Below, piece by piece: positions 19,844 to 29,741 of a DNA stretch of 64,000 nt. How positions within the stretch are numbered: position 1 is the stretch's first letter; every line of letters starts with the position of its first letter. Origin of the DNA: an uncultured Acidimicrobiales bacterium (lineage in GTDB: Bacteria > Actinomycetota > Acidimicrobiia > Acidimicrobiales > SZUA-35); NCBI GenBank assembly GCA_938002965.1, contig CALKZY010000014.1, positions 62,001 through 126,000 of the forward strand. The letters are read 5' to 3'. The notes under the pieces are model-generated. The model made no database searches. It saw only the letters and a program-made list of their open reading frames with translations, and was not told the origin of the DNA. A program made the position numbers and the translations under genes.

Positions 19844-20808
19844 TGGGTCAAAAAATTCATCCCTACGGCTACCGCCTGGGTATCACCACCGATTGGAAGT
19901 CCCGCTGGATAGCCGATCGTGAGGAGTACCGGCAGTACCTGCTAGAAGACAGCCAGATCCGCAAGTACCTCATGGATCAGCTCCCGAATGCCGCTATCAG
20001 CCGCATCGAGGTCGAGCGCACCCGAGACAAGCTGCAGGTCGACGTGCACACCGCCCGTCCCGGCATTGTCATCGGTCGCAAAGGCTCCGAAGCTGATCGC
20101 CTGCGTTCCGGCCTGACCGAGCTGACGGGCAACCCCCGCATCAAGCTCAACATCGTCGAGATCAAGCAGCCCGAGTTGGATGCCGCCCTGATCGCTCAGG
20201 GTGTTGCCGATCAGCTGATGGGCCGCATGGCTTTCCGTCGAGCGATGAAGCGGGCCATGCAAAACGCGATGAAGGCTGGCGCCAAGGGCGTCCGCATTCA
20301 GTCGTCGGGCCGTCTCGGTGGCGCCGAAATGGGCCGCACCGAGTGGTACCGCGAAGGCCGAGTGCCGCTGCATACGCTGCGAGCCGACATCGACTACGGC
20401 CTGCGTGAAGCCCACACCACCTACGGCCGCATTGGCGTCAAGGTTTGGCTCTACAAGGGCGACATTCTGCCCTACAAGTCGAGCGCAGCCGACAAGGCCA
20501 CACTCGAAGCGGCCATGGCCGTCGGCGAGACTGCAGGAACCGTCGAGGCTCCCCGCCCCGTCGTGTCATCCTCCCGCCGGGCCCGAGCCGAAGCTGCAGC
20601 CGAAGCAACACCTGAGGCCGCAGCCGACCCCGCGGCCGAAGCACCAGCAGCCGAAGGCGCTGCACCAGCCGAAGAGCCGGCACCGTTGGTCAAAGAAGCC
20701 GATCCCGAATTCGAGCGGCTCCTGGCCGAAGAAGAGGCGATCGAAGAGTCCCTCAAGCGCAAGTCGGGTGGCGACAACCTCGACTTCCGACCCGAGGATG
20801 GTGACTAA
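19843..20808 (+). CDS. rpsC: 30S ribosomal protein S3, with acidic tail
   Basis: Head protein at the mRNA entry channel with helicase function. [20 protein letters not shown], the KH motif [15 protein letters not shown] and the C-terminal [20 protein letters not shown] are all present. Residues beyond about 225 form a 95-residue Ala/Glu/Pro-rich tail absent from most S3 proteins (total 321). The preceding GGGAGGAAGAAT gives a strong ribosome binding site inside the rplV tail codons. Confidence 0.97.
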   Translation: MGQKIHPYGYRLGITTDWKSRWIADREEYRQYLLEDSQIRKYLMDQLPNAAISRIEVERTRDKLQVDVHTARPGIVIGRKGSEADRLRSGLTELTGNPRIKLNIVEIKQPELDAALIAQGVADQLMGRMAFRRAMKRAMQNAMKAGAKGVRIQSSGRLGGAEMGRTEWYREGRVPLHTLRADIDYGLREAHTTYGRIGVKVWLYKGDILPYKSSAADKATLEAAMAVGETAGTVEAPRPVVSSSRRARAEAAAEATPEAAADPAAEAPAAEGAAPAEEPAPLVKEADPEFERLLAEEEAIEESLKRKSGGDNLDFRPEDGD

Positions 20809-20811
20809 GCA

Positions 20812-21234
20812 ATGTTGATGCCCAAGAAGGTCAAGCACCGTAAGCAGCACCGCGGTCGGACCACCGGTAAGGCCAAGGGCGCCACCAAGGTGGCCTACGG
20901 CGACTACGGAATTCAGGTTCTGGAACCGGGGTGGATCACTGCCCGCCAGATCGAAGCTGCCCGTATCGCCATGACCCGTCACGTTCGCCGTGGCGGCAAA
21001 GTATGGATCAATGTCTTCCCCGACAAGCCGGTAACGGCCAAGCCGGCCGAGACTCGCATGGGTTCAGGTAAAGGTAACCCCGAACACTGGGTAGCCGTCG
21101 TTAAGCCCGGCCGAATTGTCTTCGAACTGTCCTACCCCGACGAGCAGATAGCCAAAGAGGCCATCGACCGGGCCATTCAAAAGCTGCCCATCAAGGCTCG
21201 AATGGTCACCAGAGAGCGAGGCTTCGATGGCTGA
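20812..21234 (+). CDS. rplP: 50S ribosomal protein L16
   Basis: 140-residue protein that organises the A-site region of the 50S subunit. The start [19 protein letters not shown] matches the family. The conserved [20 protein letters not shown] and [19 protein letters not shown] segments are intact. It overlaps the following rpmC by eight bases, implying translational coupling. Confidence 0.98.
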   Translation: MLMPKKVKHRKQHRGRTTGKAKGATKVAYGDYGIQVLEPGWITARQIEAARIAMTRHVRRGGKVWINVFPDKPVTAKPAETRMGSGKGNPEHWVAVVKPGRIVFELSYPDEQIAKEAIDRAIQKLPIKARMVTRERGFDG

Positions 21235-21448
21235 CGCATCAATCAGAGACATCACCGACTCCGAGCTTGTAGCGATGTTGAACACCTCCAAGCAGGAACT
21301 GTTCAACCTGCGATTTCAACTGGCCACCGGCCAGCTTGAGAATTCCGCTCGCATCGGCCAAATCAAGAAGGAAGTTGCTCGGGCCAATACCGAGCTCCGT
21401 CGCCGGGAGATCCTGGCCGCCGAGGCAATGGCAGGAGACGCATCATGA
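21227..21448 (+). CDS. rpmC: 50S ribosomal protein L29
   Basis: 73-residue two-helix protein at the tunnel exit. The segment [18 protein letters not shown] followed by [16 protein letters not shown] is the family signature. A short Ala-rich C-terminal end is present. The start lies inside rplP and the stop overlaps rpsQ by four bases (ATGA). Confidence 0.97.
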   Translation: MADASIRDITDSELVAMLNTSKQELFNLRFQLATGQLENSARIGQIKKEVARANTELRRREILAAEAMAGDAS

Positions 21449-21768
21449 GTGACACCGAGATCCAGAGCACGGGCGGTGAAGTGGTAGCCGCCGACGTGGC
21501 ACCCGAAGCCGCTCAGGCCAAGAAGAACCGCAAGGTTCGCGAAGGCATCGTCGTGTCCAACAAGATGGACAAGACCGCCGTTGTGGCCGTCACTCGACGC
21601 TCACGACACCCGCAGTACAAGAAGACGGTTCAGCAGACCAAGAAGTACTTCGCCCACGACGAGGAAAACGACCTCAACGAGGGTGATCGAGTGCGTATTA
21701 TCGAAACACGGCCCCTGTCGGCCAAGAAGCGCTGGCGTCTGCTCGAAGTAGTGGAGCGAGCCCGATGA
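21445..21768 (+). CDS. rpsQ: 30S ribosomal protein S17, N-terminally extended
   Basis: OB-fold protein binding the lower part of 16S rRNA. The core begins at [20 protein letters not shown] (about residue 30) and ends [12 protein letters not shown]. About 28 extra residues rich in Ala and Glu precede the core; the family is normally 80-85 residues and this one is 107. ATG 21445 overlaps the rpmC stop in an ATGA, which favours this start over an internal one. Confidence 0.96.
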   Translation: MSDTEIQSTGGEVVAADVAPEAAQAKKNRKVREGIVVSNKMDKTAVVAVTRRSRHPQYKKTVQQTKKYFAHDEENDLNEGDRVRIIETRPLSAKKRWRLLEVVERAR

Positions 21769-22133
21769 TCCAACAGGAAACACGCCTTCGGGTTGCCGAC
21801 AACTCCGGCGCCCGCGAGGTCCTCTGCATCAAGGTGTTGGGCGGTTCACGCCGCCGTTACGCCGGGATCGGTGACATCTTCGTGGCAACCGTTAAGGACG
21901 CCATGCCCGGTGCCGCCGTCAAGAAAGGCGAAGTCGTCAAGTGTGTGGTGGTTCGCACCGCCAAGGAACGTCGGCGCGCCGACGGCTCCTACATCCGCTT
22001 CGACGAGAACGCCGCTGTACTCATCAACGAGAACCGCGAGCCGCGGGGAACGCGTATCTTCGGCCCGGTTGGTCGTGAGCTGCGTGAGAAGCGCTTCATG
22101 CGCATCGTGTCCCTCGCCCCGGAGGTGATCTAG
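21765..22133 (+). CDS. rplN: 50S ribosomal protein L14
   Basis: 122-residue protein at the subunit interface. [20 protein letters not shown] and the C-terminal [20 protein letters not shown] are diagnostic, and the length is standard. Starts in an ATGA overlap with rpsQ; rplX follows two bases after its stop. Confidence 0.98.
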   Translation: MIQQETRLRVADNSGAREVLCIKVLGGSRRRYAGIGDIFVATVKDAMPGAAVKKGEVVKCVVVRTAKERRRADGSYIRFDENAAVLINENREPRGTRIFGPVGRELREKRFMRIVSLAPEVI

Positions 22134-22135
22134 TC

Positions 22136-22456
22136 GTGAAGATTCGTAAAGGTGACCAGGTCCGAGTGCTGTCAGGCAAGGACCGCGGCGCTGAAGGAAC
22201 GGTCGTAGAGGCCATCCCGGCCCGAGGCAAAGTGATCGTGGAAGGTGTCAACACCGCCCGCCGTCACACACGAGCCCGGACCGGTGAGGAACAAGGTGGC
22301 ATCCTCGACAAGGACATGCCCATTGATGTCTCCAACGTGGCCGTATTGAGCCCCAAGGACGGGAAGCCGACACGAGTCGGTTACGTCGTTGAGGACGGCA
22401 AGAAGTACCGCGTCTGCAAACGGAGCGGTGAGAAGATTCCGGAGAACGAGGTATGA
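22136..22456 (+). CDS. rplX: 50S ribosomal protein L24
   Basis: 106-residue KOW-domain protein, an initiator of 50S assembly. [20 protein letters not shown] at the N-terminus is the KOW motif. GTG start at 22136, directly after rplN, with GGAGG in the rplN C-terminal codons. Overlaps rplE by four bases. Confidence 0.97.
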   Translation: MKIRKGDQVRVLSGKDRGAEGTVVEAIPARGKVIVEGVNTARRHTRARTGEEQGGILDKDMPIDVSNVAVLSPKDGKPTRVGYVVEDGKKYRVCKRSGEKIPENEV

Positions 22457-23049
22457 GCGACACAGCCGCACCGACGGCAGCAACCGTGCGCCCGGCACCG
22501 CGCCTTAAGCAGATCTACAACGAAGAGATCCGGGCTGCACTCCAGACCGAGCTCGAGTTGCCAAACATCATGCAGGTGCCCCGCATGAACAAGATCGTCA
22601 TCAACATGGGTGTCGGCGAGGCCCTCAGCAACTCCAAGAACCTGGAGTCGGCTGTAAACGACCTCGCTGTGATCGCCGGCCAAAAGCCGGTTGTCACCAA
22701 AGCCAAGAAGTCGCTGGCTAGCTTCAAGCTTCGCCAAGGCAACGCCATCGGCTGCAAGGTCACCCTTCGCGGTAATCAAATGTGGGAGTTCTTCGATCGT
22801 CTCACGACGCTGGCCATTCCACGCATTCGTGACTTCCGAGGACTAAGCCCCCGGTCGTTCGATGGCAATGGCAACTACACCTTTGGTCTGACCGAACAGA
22901 TCGTGTTCCCCGAGATCGACTACGACACCGTCGATGCCCCCAGGGGTATGGACATCACCATCGTCACAACCGCAAAGACCGACGCCGAGGGCCGGGCCCT
23001 GCTTGCCGCCTTTGGCTTCCCGTTCCGTCGTGAAGGGCAGGCCCAATAA
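22453..23049 (+). CDS. rplE: 50S ribosomal protein L5
   Basis: 198-residue 5S rRNA-binding protein that forms a bridge to the 30S head. The motif [18 protein letters not shown] and [19 protein letters not shown] are conserved. The first 15 residues are a mild Ala/Thr/Pro-rich N-terminal extension. Overlaps its neighbours by four bases and one base. Confidence 0.98.
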   Translation: MSDTAAPTAATVRPAPRLKQIYNEEIRAALQTELELPNIMQVPRMNKIVINMGVGEALSNSKNLESAVNDLAVIAGQKPVVTKAKKSLASFKLRQGNAIGCKVTLRGNQMWEFFDRLTTLAIPRIRDFRGLSPRSFDGNGNYTFGLTEQIVFPEIDYDTVDAPRGMDITIVTTAKTDAEGRALLAAFGFPFRREGQAQ

Positions 23050-23234
23050 TGGCTAAGAAAGCACTCCGCAACAAGCAGAAGGCAACCCCCAAGTTCAAGG
23101 TACGGGCCTACACCCGTTGCCAGGTTTGCGGGCGCCCTCGGGCCGTGTTCCGTCGGTTCAATCTCTGCCGTATCTGTTTCCGTGACATGGCACACGCCGG
23201 TGAAATTCCGGGTGTAACCAAGGCCAGCTGGTAG
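23049..23234 (+). CDS. rpsZ: 30S ribosomal protein S14, zinc-binding type Z
   Basis: 61-residue short-form S14. The four zinc cysteines appear as [12 protein letters not shown] and [11 protein letters not shown]. This is the C+ form typical of Firmicutes and Actinobacteria, as opposed to the long zinc-free form. Ends KASW as usual. Starts at the last base of rplE. Confidence 0.98.
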   Translation: MAKKALRNKQKATPKFKVRAYTRCQVCGRPRAVFRRFNLCRICFRDMAHAGEIPGVTKASW

Positions 23235-23248
23235 GAGGTAGAGCGACA

Positions 23249-23653
23249 ATGACAATGACCGACCCGATAGCCGACATGCTGACCCGCATCCGCAATGCCA
23301 ACATTGCAATGCACGACGAAGTCAACATGCCGTCATCAAAACTGAAGATCGCTCTGGCCGAGGTTCTCTTGGCCGAGGGCTACATCAGCTCATTCGACGC
23401 CGTTCCCAACATGAACGGGACCGGCACAACCCTCACAATTGGGATGAAGTACTCCCCCGAGCGTGAGCGGGTTATAAATGGCCTGAAGAGGGTTTCCAAG
23501 CCCGGCCTTCGGGTCTACAGCAAGACTGACCAGATCCCTCGGGTTCTCGGTGGTCTTGGTGTAGCCGTCCTGTCAACCAGCAGGGGACTCCTCTCCGACC
23601 GTGCGGCCCGCAAGGCCAAAATCGGCGGCGAAGTGCTCTGCTACGTCTGGTAG
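23249..23653 (+). CDS. rpsH: 30S ribosomal protein S8
   Basis: 134-residue central-domain protein that represses the spc operon in E. coli. Starts [20 protein letters not shown], with [20 protein letters not shown] near the end. Two ATGs (23249, 23255) are both close to the family start; TAGGAGGT lies about ten bases before the first, which is therefore chosen. Confidence 0.98.
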   Translation: MTMTDPIADMLTRIRNANIAMHDEVNMPSSKLKIALAEVLLAEGYISSFDAVPNMNGTGTTLTIGMKYSPERERVINGLKRVSKPGLRVYSKTDQIPRVLGGLGVAVLSTSRGLLSDRAARKAKIGGEVLCYVW

Positions 23654-23662
23654 GAGATCAAC

Positions 23663-24202
23663 ATGTCACGTATTGGAAAAGCCCCCATCACCGTCCCGTC
23701 AGGCGTTGACGTCTCGATTTCCGGTGGAGATATTACTGTCAAGGGCCCCAAGGGGACACTTGAGCACTCCGCTCCCGAAGGCATCACGATGGCCGTCGAG
23801 GATGGCGTGTTGAGCGTGTCTCGGGAAACCGAAGAGCGCAACGTCAAAGCTCTGCACGGCCTGACTCGATCGTTGATCAACAACATGGTCATCGGCGTGA
23901 GCGAAGGCTTCCGCAAGGACCTCGAAATCGTCGGCGTTGGCTATCGAGCCACCGCCAAAGGCAAGGACAAGCTGGAGCTGGCTCTCGGGTTCAGCCATCC
24001 GGTCACCGTTCAGGCCCCCGATGGAATCGAATTTGACGTTCCTGAGCCCACCAAGATCGGCGTTGTCGGTATTGATAAGCAGGCTGTGGGACAGGTGGCA
24101 GCTGAGATTCGCTCCTACCGCAAGCCCGAGCCCTACAAGGGCAAGGGTGTGAAGTATGCCGGTGAGCGGATCATCCGCAAGGCCGGCAAAGCCGGTAAGT
24201 AG
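23663..24202 (+). CDS. rplF: 50S ribosomal protein L6
   Basis: 179-residue protein next to the sarcin-ricin loop. [20 protein letters not shown] and the C-terminal motif [20 protein letters not shown] are diagnostic. It lies nine bases after rpsH with TAGGAGA as binding site. Confidence 0.98.
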   Translation: MSRIGKAPITVPSGVDVSISGGDITVKGPKGTLEHSAPEGITMAVEDGVLSVSRETEERNVKALHGLTRSLINNMVIGVSEGFRKDLEIVGVGYRATAKGKDKLELALGFSHPVTVQAPDGIEFDVPEPTKIGVVGIDKQAVGQVAAEIRSYRKPEPYKGKGVKYAGERIIRKAGKAGK

Positions 24203-24222
24203 AGCTGGGAGAGGTAAAGACT

Positions 24223-24591
24223 ATGGGTAACAAAACCGCCCCCCGCCACGCACTGCGGGCCCGTCGCCAGCGTCGGGGCCGTAAGAAACTGGACGGCACT
24301 ACCGAGCGCCCACGCCTAGCCGTGTACCGCTCCAATAACAACATCAGCGTTCAGGTCATCGATGACTCCAAGGGCGTAACCCTCTGCTCGGCTTCAACCT
24401 ATGAGCCTGCAGTTAAGGGCGATGGCGGCACCGGTACGGTGGCCGCCGCATCCAAGGTCGGTCAACTGATCGGCGAGCGCGCTAAAGCAGCCGGTGTCGA
24501 GACGGTCGTATTCGACCGTGGCGGCAACCGCTATCACGGCCGGATCGCTGCAGTCGCTGACGCAGCCCGCGAAGCCGGACTTGAGTTCTAG
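24223..24591 (+). CDS. rplR: 50S ribosomal protein L18
   Basis: 122-residue 5S rRNA-binding protein. [20 protein letters not shown] and [20 protein letters not shown] are the conserved core. The N-terminus is a basic arm ([14 protein letters not shown]). Preceded by GAGAGG; rpsE follows eight bases downstream. Confidence 0.98.
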   Translation: MGNKTAPRHALRARRQRRGRKKLDGTTERPRLAVYRSNNNISVQVIDDSKGVTLCSASTYEPAVKGDGGTGTVAAASKVGQLIGERAKAAGVETVVFDRGGNRYHGRIAAVADAAREAGLEF

Positions 24592-24599
24592 GAGAAGCT

Positions 24600-25214
24600 A
24601 TGGCTGACAACAACGATCGACGAGACCGAAACGACAACCGGGAACGGGAGTCACGGGTCATCACCATCAACCGTGTAGCCAAGGTCGTCCGAGGCGGCCG
24701 CCGGTTCGCTTTCACCGCCCTTGTGGTACTAGGTGACGGCAACGGCAGGGTTGGCCTCGGCTACGGCAAGGCCAAAGAGGTTCCGCTCGCCATCCAGAAG
24801 GGAACCGAAGAGGCTCGCAAGCTGATGTTCGACGTCCCAATGGCCGGTGGAACCGTCACCCACGAAATTATCGGTGAACAGGGAGCGGGCCGGGTCATGC
24901 TTAAGCCTGCCGCCCCCGGTACCGGCGTTATCGCCGGTGGCGCCGCTCGAGCCATTCTGGAAGAGGCCGGTATTCGCGACGTGCTCTGCAAGTCGCTCGG
25001 TTCGGCCAACCAGATCAACGTCGCCCGGGCGACCATCAACGCCCTTCAGGGTCTGCGTCGACCGGACGAAGTTGCTCGTCTACGCGGTCTTGATGCCTCC
25101 GAGTTCACCCCTAAGGGAATGCTTGAGGCCTACACCGAACGTGAGCGTTCGCTCAAGAACAAGCCAGCTGAGAAGGTCGTGGACCCGATCGCCGCTGCTG
25201 GAGCGAAGTCATGA
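24600..25214 (+). CDS. rpsE: 30S ribosomal protein S5
   Basis: 204-residue protein that guards decoding fidelity. The double-stranded RNA-binding part ([20 protein letters not shown]) and the C-terminal [14 protein letters not shown] are intact. A hydrophilic N-terminal arm rich in Arg/Asn/Asp precedes residue 20. Overlaps rpmD in an ATGA. Confidence 0.98.
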   Translation: MADNNDRRDRNDNRERESRVITINRVAKVVRGGRRFAFTALVVLGDGNGRVGLGYGKAKEVPLAIQKGTEEARKLMFDVPMAGGTVTHEIIGEQGAGRVMLKPAAPGTGVIAGGAARAILEEAGIRDVLCKSLGSANQINVARATINALQGLRRPDEVARLRGLDASEFTPKGMLEAYTERERSLKNKPAEKVVDPIAAAGAKS

Positions 25215-25402
25215 GCGATCTTCGCATCACCCAGGTCCGCTCCGCCATCGGCTCCAAGCCGAAGCAGCGGGGAACACTGAGAGCCCTCGGATTGGGCCGC
25301 ATTGGCAAGTCAAATGTGCTTCCCGACAAACCTGAGGTTCGGGGCATGATCGCCCGGGTTCCTCACCTGGTGGAAGTCACCAACGATTCAGGGGAGGCAT
25401 AA
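25211..25402 (+). CDS. rpmD: 50S ribosomal protein L30
   Basis: 63-residue protein with the family motif [20 protein letters not shown] followed by GLGRIGKSN. Length is normal. Located between rpsE and rplO as in most bacteria. Confidence 0.96.
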   Translation: MSDLRITQVRSAIGSKPKQRGTLRALGLGRIGKSNVLPDKPEVRGMIARVPHLVEVTNDSGEA

Positions 25403-25405
25403 CCC

Positions 25406-25891
25406 ATGAAGGTTCATGATCTCAAGCCCGCAGAAGGCTCCCGCAAGCGGGCAAAGCGCAAGGCCCGCGGTATCGGAGGCAAAGGTGGCAAGACTGCCGG
25501 CCGAGGTACGAAGGGTCAGAAGGCTCGTAACACGGTTCGAGTCGGCTTCGAAGGCGGCCAGCTGCCGTTGCAGCAGCGCATGCCCAAGCTGCGCGGCTTT
25601 AACAACCCGTTCCGGGTCGAGTACCAGGCCATCAACCTGGACACGATCGCCGACAGCGGCCTTACCGAGGTAAGCCCCGAGACACTCCTGGCCAACGGCC
25701 TTGTGTCCAAGGATGCTTTGGTCAAGGTGCTGGGTCGAGGCGAGATCGCCCGACCGGTGACCGTCAAGGCACATGCGTTTTCTGCCAGCGCTGAATCAGC
25801 CATCGCCGCCGCAGGCGGTACGGTGGAGAAGTTGCCCCTTCCCTTCAAGGTGCGGCCGGCGGCCCAGGGCAACCAACACATGAATCGATAG
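25406..25891 (+). CDS. rplO: 50S ribosomal protein L15
   Basis: 161-residue late-assembly protein with a long basic extension. Conserved RKRAKRKARGIGGKGGKTAG and GFEGGQLPLQQRMPKLRGF are seen near the N-terminus. The last ribosomal gene before secY. Confidence 0.97.
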   Translation: MKVHDLKPAEGSRKRAKRKARGIGGKGGKTAGRGTKGQKARNTVRVGFEGGQLPLQQRMPKLRGFNNPFRVEYQAINLDTIADSGLTEVSPETLLANGLVSKDALVKVLGRGEIARPVTVKAHAFSASAESAIAAAGGTVEKLPLPFKVRPAAQGNQHMNR

Positions 25892-25897
25892 GCCGTG

Positions 25898-25917
25898 TTG
25901 TCGGTTCCGACCGGCAA
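25898..25917 (+). terminator. Hairpin between rplO and secY
   Basis: An 8-bp stem TTGTCGGT/ACCGGCAA (one G-T pair) with loop TCCG, followed after about 14 bases by the T-rich TGTTTTGTTTTA. secY follows on the same strand, so this could be a partial terminator or processing site setting secY below the ribosomal genes. Function is inference. Confidence 0.4.
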
Positions 25918-25971
25918 CCTCAGCTCTCTGTTTTGTTTTATGAGGCTGACCGACAAGCCAAGGATTAACCA

Positions 25972-27303
25972 GTGACGACGCTGATCAACGTCTTCCGGAC
26001 AACCGAACTTCGGAACAAGATCCTGTTCACCATTTTCATTCTGGTCCTCTATCGTCTGGGCGTTCAGATTCCGGCACCGGGCGTGAGCCTGGACGGCATC
26101 GAGGCGCTACGTCGACAGATTGACGACAGTGATGGCGGTGGCGTACTCGGGTACCTCTCTCTGTTCACCGGCAACGGTGGCGTGCTGAACCTCTTCGGTC
26201 TCGGCATCTTGCCCTATATCACGGCTTCGATCGTCATTCAGATCCTGACCGTGGCTGTTCCAAAGCTTGAGGAATGGCAGTCGCAGGGTGCGGTCGGTCA
26301 GCGGAAGATCACCCAGTGGACCCGCTACCTCACAATGATCCTGGCCCTCGTTCAGAGCGCCGGTTTCGTCTTCTTGATTTCCCGCAGCCCGGAGCAGATT
26401 TACGGTTTCGACCCGAATCTGTTCCCGGACGACTCGCTCGGCTTGAGCCTGCTGGCCATTCTCTGCATCACCTGTGGTGTGGGAATCTTGATGTGGATGG
26501 GCGAGCTCATCACCCAGCGAGGCATCGGCAACGGCATGTCGGTACTGATCTTTGCCTCGGTTGTAGCTGGCCTTCCGGCGTTGGCCGTCAACATCCAGCG
26601 GGTCCGGGGTTGGGCCTGGTTCGTGGTCACCATGATCGTGTTGATCCTGTTGTGCCTCGGCATCGTGTTCATCGAGCAGGGCCAGCGCCGCATCCCGATC
26701 AACTTCCCCAAGCGGATGGTTGGGCGTCGCCAGTACGGCGGCAACAAGACCTACATTCCTTTGAAGGTCAACCAAGCAGGCGTAATTCCCGTGATCTTCG
26801 CCAGCTCACTGTTGCAGCTGCCGTCGTTGGTCTCAAACGTTCTACCGACCAATGCCACCCAGGACTCCTGGGGTGACTCGGTCCGCCAGTTCATTCAGAA
26901 CCGCTTGTTCACTCCGACAGATCCGGCGTACATTCTGGTCTTCGGTTTCTTGATCATTGGTTTCGCCTACTTCTACAACTCCATTGCCTTCGACCCGGTT
27001 CGTCGTGCCGATGAACTCCGCAAGTCCGGCGGCTTTATCACCGGTATTCGCCCCGGGCCGCAGACTGAGCGGTACTTGAGCAAGGTCCTCAACCGGATCA
27101 CCCTGCCAGGTTCGATCTTCCTGGCCGCCATCGCGCTGATTCCCTCTGCGCTGTTGTTTACGCTGCTTGGGAACAACGGCAGCCTTGGCCTGCTGGGCTT
27201 CTCCGGTGTGTCGATCCTGATCGGCGTCGGCGTTTCTCTTGAGCTGATGAAGCAGATTGACGCTCAGCTAATGGCCCAGAACTATGAGGGCTTCTTGAAG
27301 TAA
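25972..27303 (+). CDS. secY: Protein translocase subunit SecY
   Basis: 443-residue channel of the Sec translocon in the cytoplasmic membrane. Ten hydrophobic segments are recognisable; the first is KILFTIFILVLYRLGVQIPA and the plug region has GNGGVLNLFGLGILPYITAS. The cytoplasmic loop QRRIPINFPKR and the C-terminal motif QLMAQNYEGFLK are present. GTG start at 25972 gives the usual family N-terminus (LINVFRTTELRNKI). Confidence 0.98.
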   Translation: MTTLINVFRTTELRNKILFTIFILVLYRLGVQIPAPGVSLDGIEALRRQIDDSDGGGVLGYLSLFTGNGGVLNLFGLGILPYITASIVIQILTVAVPKLEEWQSQGAVGQRKITQWTRYLTMILALVQSAGFVFLISRSPEQIYGFDPNLFPDDSLGLSLLAILCITCGVGILMWMGELITQRGIGNGMSVLIFASVVAGLPALAVNIQRVRGWAWFVVTMIVLILLCLGIVFIEQGQRRIPINFPKRMVGRRQYGGNKTYIPLKVNQAGVIPVIFASSLLQLPSLVSNVLPTNATQDSWGDSVRQFIQNRLFTPTDPAYILVFGFLIIGFAYFYNSIAFDPVRRADELRKSGGFITGIRPGPQTERYLSKVLNRITLPGSIFLAAIALIPSALLFTLLGNNGSLGLLGFSGVSILIGVGVSLELMKQIDAQLMAQNYEGFLK

Positions 27304-27357
27304 CCTGCCTTCGCGGTAACCTTCCGATCCTCCGCCGACCACGAAAGAGAACGTGCA

Positions 27358-27927
27358 ATGGAGCCAAAACGACTCGTCATCTTTGGGCGACAAGGTGCCG
27401 GCAAAGGCACGCAGTGTGATCGGATCGTAGAGAACTTCGGGGTCATCCATCTAAGCACCGGCGACATGTTCCGGGCAGCGGTGGCCGCTGGGACCGAACT
27501 TGGTCAAAAGGTCAGGCCGATCATGGATTCGGGTGGTCTTGTCTCTGACGAAATGACCATCGCCATCGTAAAAGAGCGAATCGCCCAGGCAGACATTGTT
27601 GAACACGGCTTTGTGCTCGACGGCTTCCCTCGCACGCCGGGCCAAGCGGAAGCCTTATTGCAAATGTTGGGTGACAAGGGCCTGACGGCCGTCATTCACC
27701 TTGATGTGCCTCTCGCTGAGGTGACAGCTCGAATGAAGGCCCGTGGTCGGGCCGATGACACCGACGAGGGCATTGCCAAGCGCCTTGCCTTGTACGACCA
27801 GGAGACGGTGCCGACCATCGAATGGTTCGGCGACCACGGTCTGGTACTTATCGTTGACGGACTCGGCTCTGAAGACGAAGTGACCGAGCGGCTGATCAAG
27901 GCCATCGCTAGTACTTCTGGCGGCTGA
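27358..27927 (+). CDS. adk: Adenylate kinase
   Basis: 189-residue short-form enzyme converting AMP + ATP to 2 ADP. P-loop GRQGAGKGTQ (residues 10-19) departs slightly from the usual GPPGAGKGT. AMP-site STGDMFRAAV and the DGFPRTPGQAEAL motif are intact. It lacks the long zinc LID insertion. It follows secY as usual, but methionine aminopeptidase (map), which commonly comes next, is not in the window. Confidence 0.97.
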   Translation: MEPKRLVIFGRQGAGKGTQCDRIVENFGVIHLSTGDMFRAAVAAGTELGQKVRPIMDSGGLVSDEMTIAIVKERIAQADIVEHGFVLDGFPRTPGQAEALLQMLGDKGLTAVIHLDVPLAEVTARMKARGRADDTDEGIAKRLALYDQETVPTIEWFGDHGLVLIVDGLGSEDEVTERLIKAIASTSGG

Positions 27928-27954
27928 CGACTTGAGTGCCTCCGGGCACAGTCG
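27928..27954 (+). terminator. Hairpin after adk
   Basis: Nested stem directly behind the adk stop: outer CGACT/AGTCG (27928-27932 with 27950-27954), a TGA bulge, and inner GTGCC/GGCAC with loop TCCG. No T-run follows. It probably ends or attenuates the spc-secY-adk transcript before the transporter genes. Confidence 0.5.
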
Positions 27955-28164
27955 CATAATCTTCGCAGAATGTCGCTTTGATAACCATCGGTTGTCTTCT
28001 TTCTCGGATTCGGTGATGTGGTCGTCGCTGCTAGTTTGCGCCGCTAGATTGTGTCGTTGACGCGTTGGAACCAGATTCCTGTGCGTCCAGCGCCGCTTTG
28101 AAGTCCGGAGCGGCGTGGGGAGTGCCGGAGACACCGGCTGGAGAGAGTGAGAGAAGGTTCAAAC

Positions 28165-29598
28165 ATGAGCTTTTCCCGTTGGAAGAGCCTTTTGGCTCTG
28201 CTAGCCGTCGCTGTGCTGTTCGTTGCAGCATGCAGCGGCGACGAGGTCACCGATGCGGCGGAAACCGTTGCTGACGAGGCCGAAGAAGCAGTCGACGAGG
28301 CTGTTGAAGAGGCCATGGAGGACGACGAGTCCGAAGAGGCCATGGAAGACGAAGAGGCCATGGAAGATGGCGACGCGATGGCCGACACCGGCGTCGTGAC
28401 CATCACTGGATCAATCCGGTCTGAAGAAGAGGCGGGAGCGGTGCAAGACGCCCTCTCGGCTTGGGGTGACGAGAATGGTGTAGAGGTTACTTACACCGGC
28501 TCCGCTGACTGGGAAGCTGAAATCAATGTTGCAGTTGAGGGAGGAACCGCCCCTGACATCTCGATCTTCCCGCAGCCCGGTAAGTTGGCCGACTTCGCAC
28601 GCGACGGTCATGTTCTCCAGCTCCCGGACGCCACGGCAGACTCTGCCTCGGGTAACTGGGACGCGGGTTCATGGGGCTTCGGCACCGTTGACGGTGGCCA
28701 GTACGGTGTCCCGGCTTCGACTGACCTGAAGTCTCTTGTTTGGTACCAGCCAGCACGCTTTGAGGCGGCCGGCTACTCGATTCCGGAGACGTGGGACGAC
28801 CTTCTTGCTTTGACCGACACCATGATTGCCGATGGCAATACCCCATGGTGCGTCGGCATTGAGTCCGGTCAGGCCACCGGTTGGCCGTTCACCGACTGGG
28901 TTGAGGACGTCATGCTCCGCACGGCTGGTCCTGAGGCCTATGACCAGTGGGTCGCTGGCGATCTTGACTTCGCCTCTGATGAGGTAACTGGTGCAATGCA
29001 GGCCATCAAGGACCTGTGGGACAAGCCGGGTGCCGTGTTCGCCAGTGGTGGTTCGATCGCCGCCACCAACTTTGGTGATAATGGTCAGCCTTTGGTTGAC
29101 GGCGACTGCTTCATGCACCGCCAGGCCAGCTTCTTCGCTGGTTTCATGCCTGAAGGTACCCCGGCTGCTGATGGCAGCGAAGATGCCATTGACGTGTTCT
29201 ACCTCCCAGGCAACGGCACTGACCGCCCGATCCTGGTCGCCGGAACTCTCGTCGGTGCGTTCCATGACCGTCCCGAGGTTTGGGCCGTCATGGAGTACAT
29301 GGGTAGCCCCGAGTACGCCGATGCCCGTCAGGCTTCTCAGAAGGAGCGCAAGGGTGGAGACGGTGTACTCTCCGGATTCTTGACCGCTGTCAAGGGCGCT
29401 GACCTGGGCCTCTACGATCCGTTGGCGCAGTCCATGATGCAGATCATGGCCGATGCTGAGGTCGCCCGCTTTGACGGTTCCGACCTGATGCCCGCCGACG
29501 TTGGCGCCGGCACCTTCTGGAGCGAGGGCACCTCGTTCATCAACGGTGACCAGACGGCCGCCGAGGCCGCCGAGGCCATCGACGCCAGCTGGCCGTAA
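28165..29598 (+). CDS. Alpha-glucoside-type ABC transporter substrate-binding lipoprotein (AglE-like)
   Basis: 477-residue family 1 solute-binding protein. Signal peptide with lipobox FVAAC at residues 18-22, then a very acidic 60-residue linker of EEAMED-type units. The binding domain contains GGTAPDISIFPQPGKLADFA, TPWCVGIESGQATGWPFTDW and TSFINGDQTAAEAAEAID, which resemble AglE-type binding proteins for alpha-glucosides such as sucrose, maltose or trehalose. ATG 28165 is chosen because GAGAAGG lies seven bases upstream. Substrate assignment is by family and could differ. Confidence 0.85.
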   Translation: MSFSRWKSLLALLAVAVLFVAACSGDEVTDAAETVADEAEEAVDEAVEEAMEDDESEEAMEDEEAMEDGDAMADTGVVTITGSIRSEEEAGAVQDALSAWGDENGVEVTYTGSADWEAEINVAVEGGTAPDISIFPQPGKLADFARDGHVLQLPDATADSASGNWDAGSWGFGTVDGGQYGVPASTDLKSLVWYQPARFEAAGYSIPETWDDLLALTDTMIADGNTPWCVGIESGQATGWPFTDWVEDVMLRTAGPEAYDQWVAGDLDFASDEVTGAMQAIKDLWDKPGAVFASGGSIAATNFGDNGQPLVDGDCFMHRQASFFAGFMPEGTPAADGSEDAIDVFYLPGNGTDRPILVAGTLVGAFHDRPEVWAVMEYMGSPEYADARQASQKERKGGDGVLSGFLTAVKGADLGLYDPLAQSMMQIMADAEVARFDGSDLMPADVGAGTFWSEGTSFINGDQTAAEAAEAIDASWP

Positions 29599-29662
29599 GG
29601 CAAATCTGGCCATAAGGCACTTGTGGTCAGCCGGATAAATTCGGCGGACCAAGATTAGTGAG

Positions 29663-29690
29663 GAGGCACCGGCTTTCGGGTCGGTGCCTC
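29663..29690 (+). terminator. Intraoperon attenuator between binding protein and permease genes
   Basis: A 9-bp perfect stem GAGGCACCG/CGGTGCCTC with a ten-base loop (29672-29681), followed by TTCGCATCTT. Located between the binding-protein gene and the first permease gene on the same strand. Known pattern: such hairpins let the binding protein be made in excess of the permeases. Confidence 0.65.
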
Positions 29691-29741
29691 TTCGCATCTT
29701 GTCGCTACTATGTGGTAACAGTCTGAGCTACGGGGGAGAGA

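Noticed and set aside
28669..29697. 342-codon open frame antisense to the binding-protein gene
   Set aside because: Matches GC-skew shadow of a real gene; no motif and no ribosome binding site.
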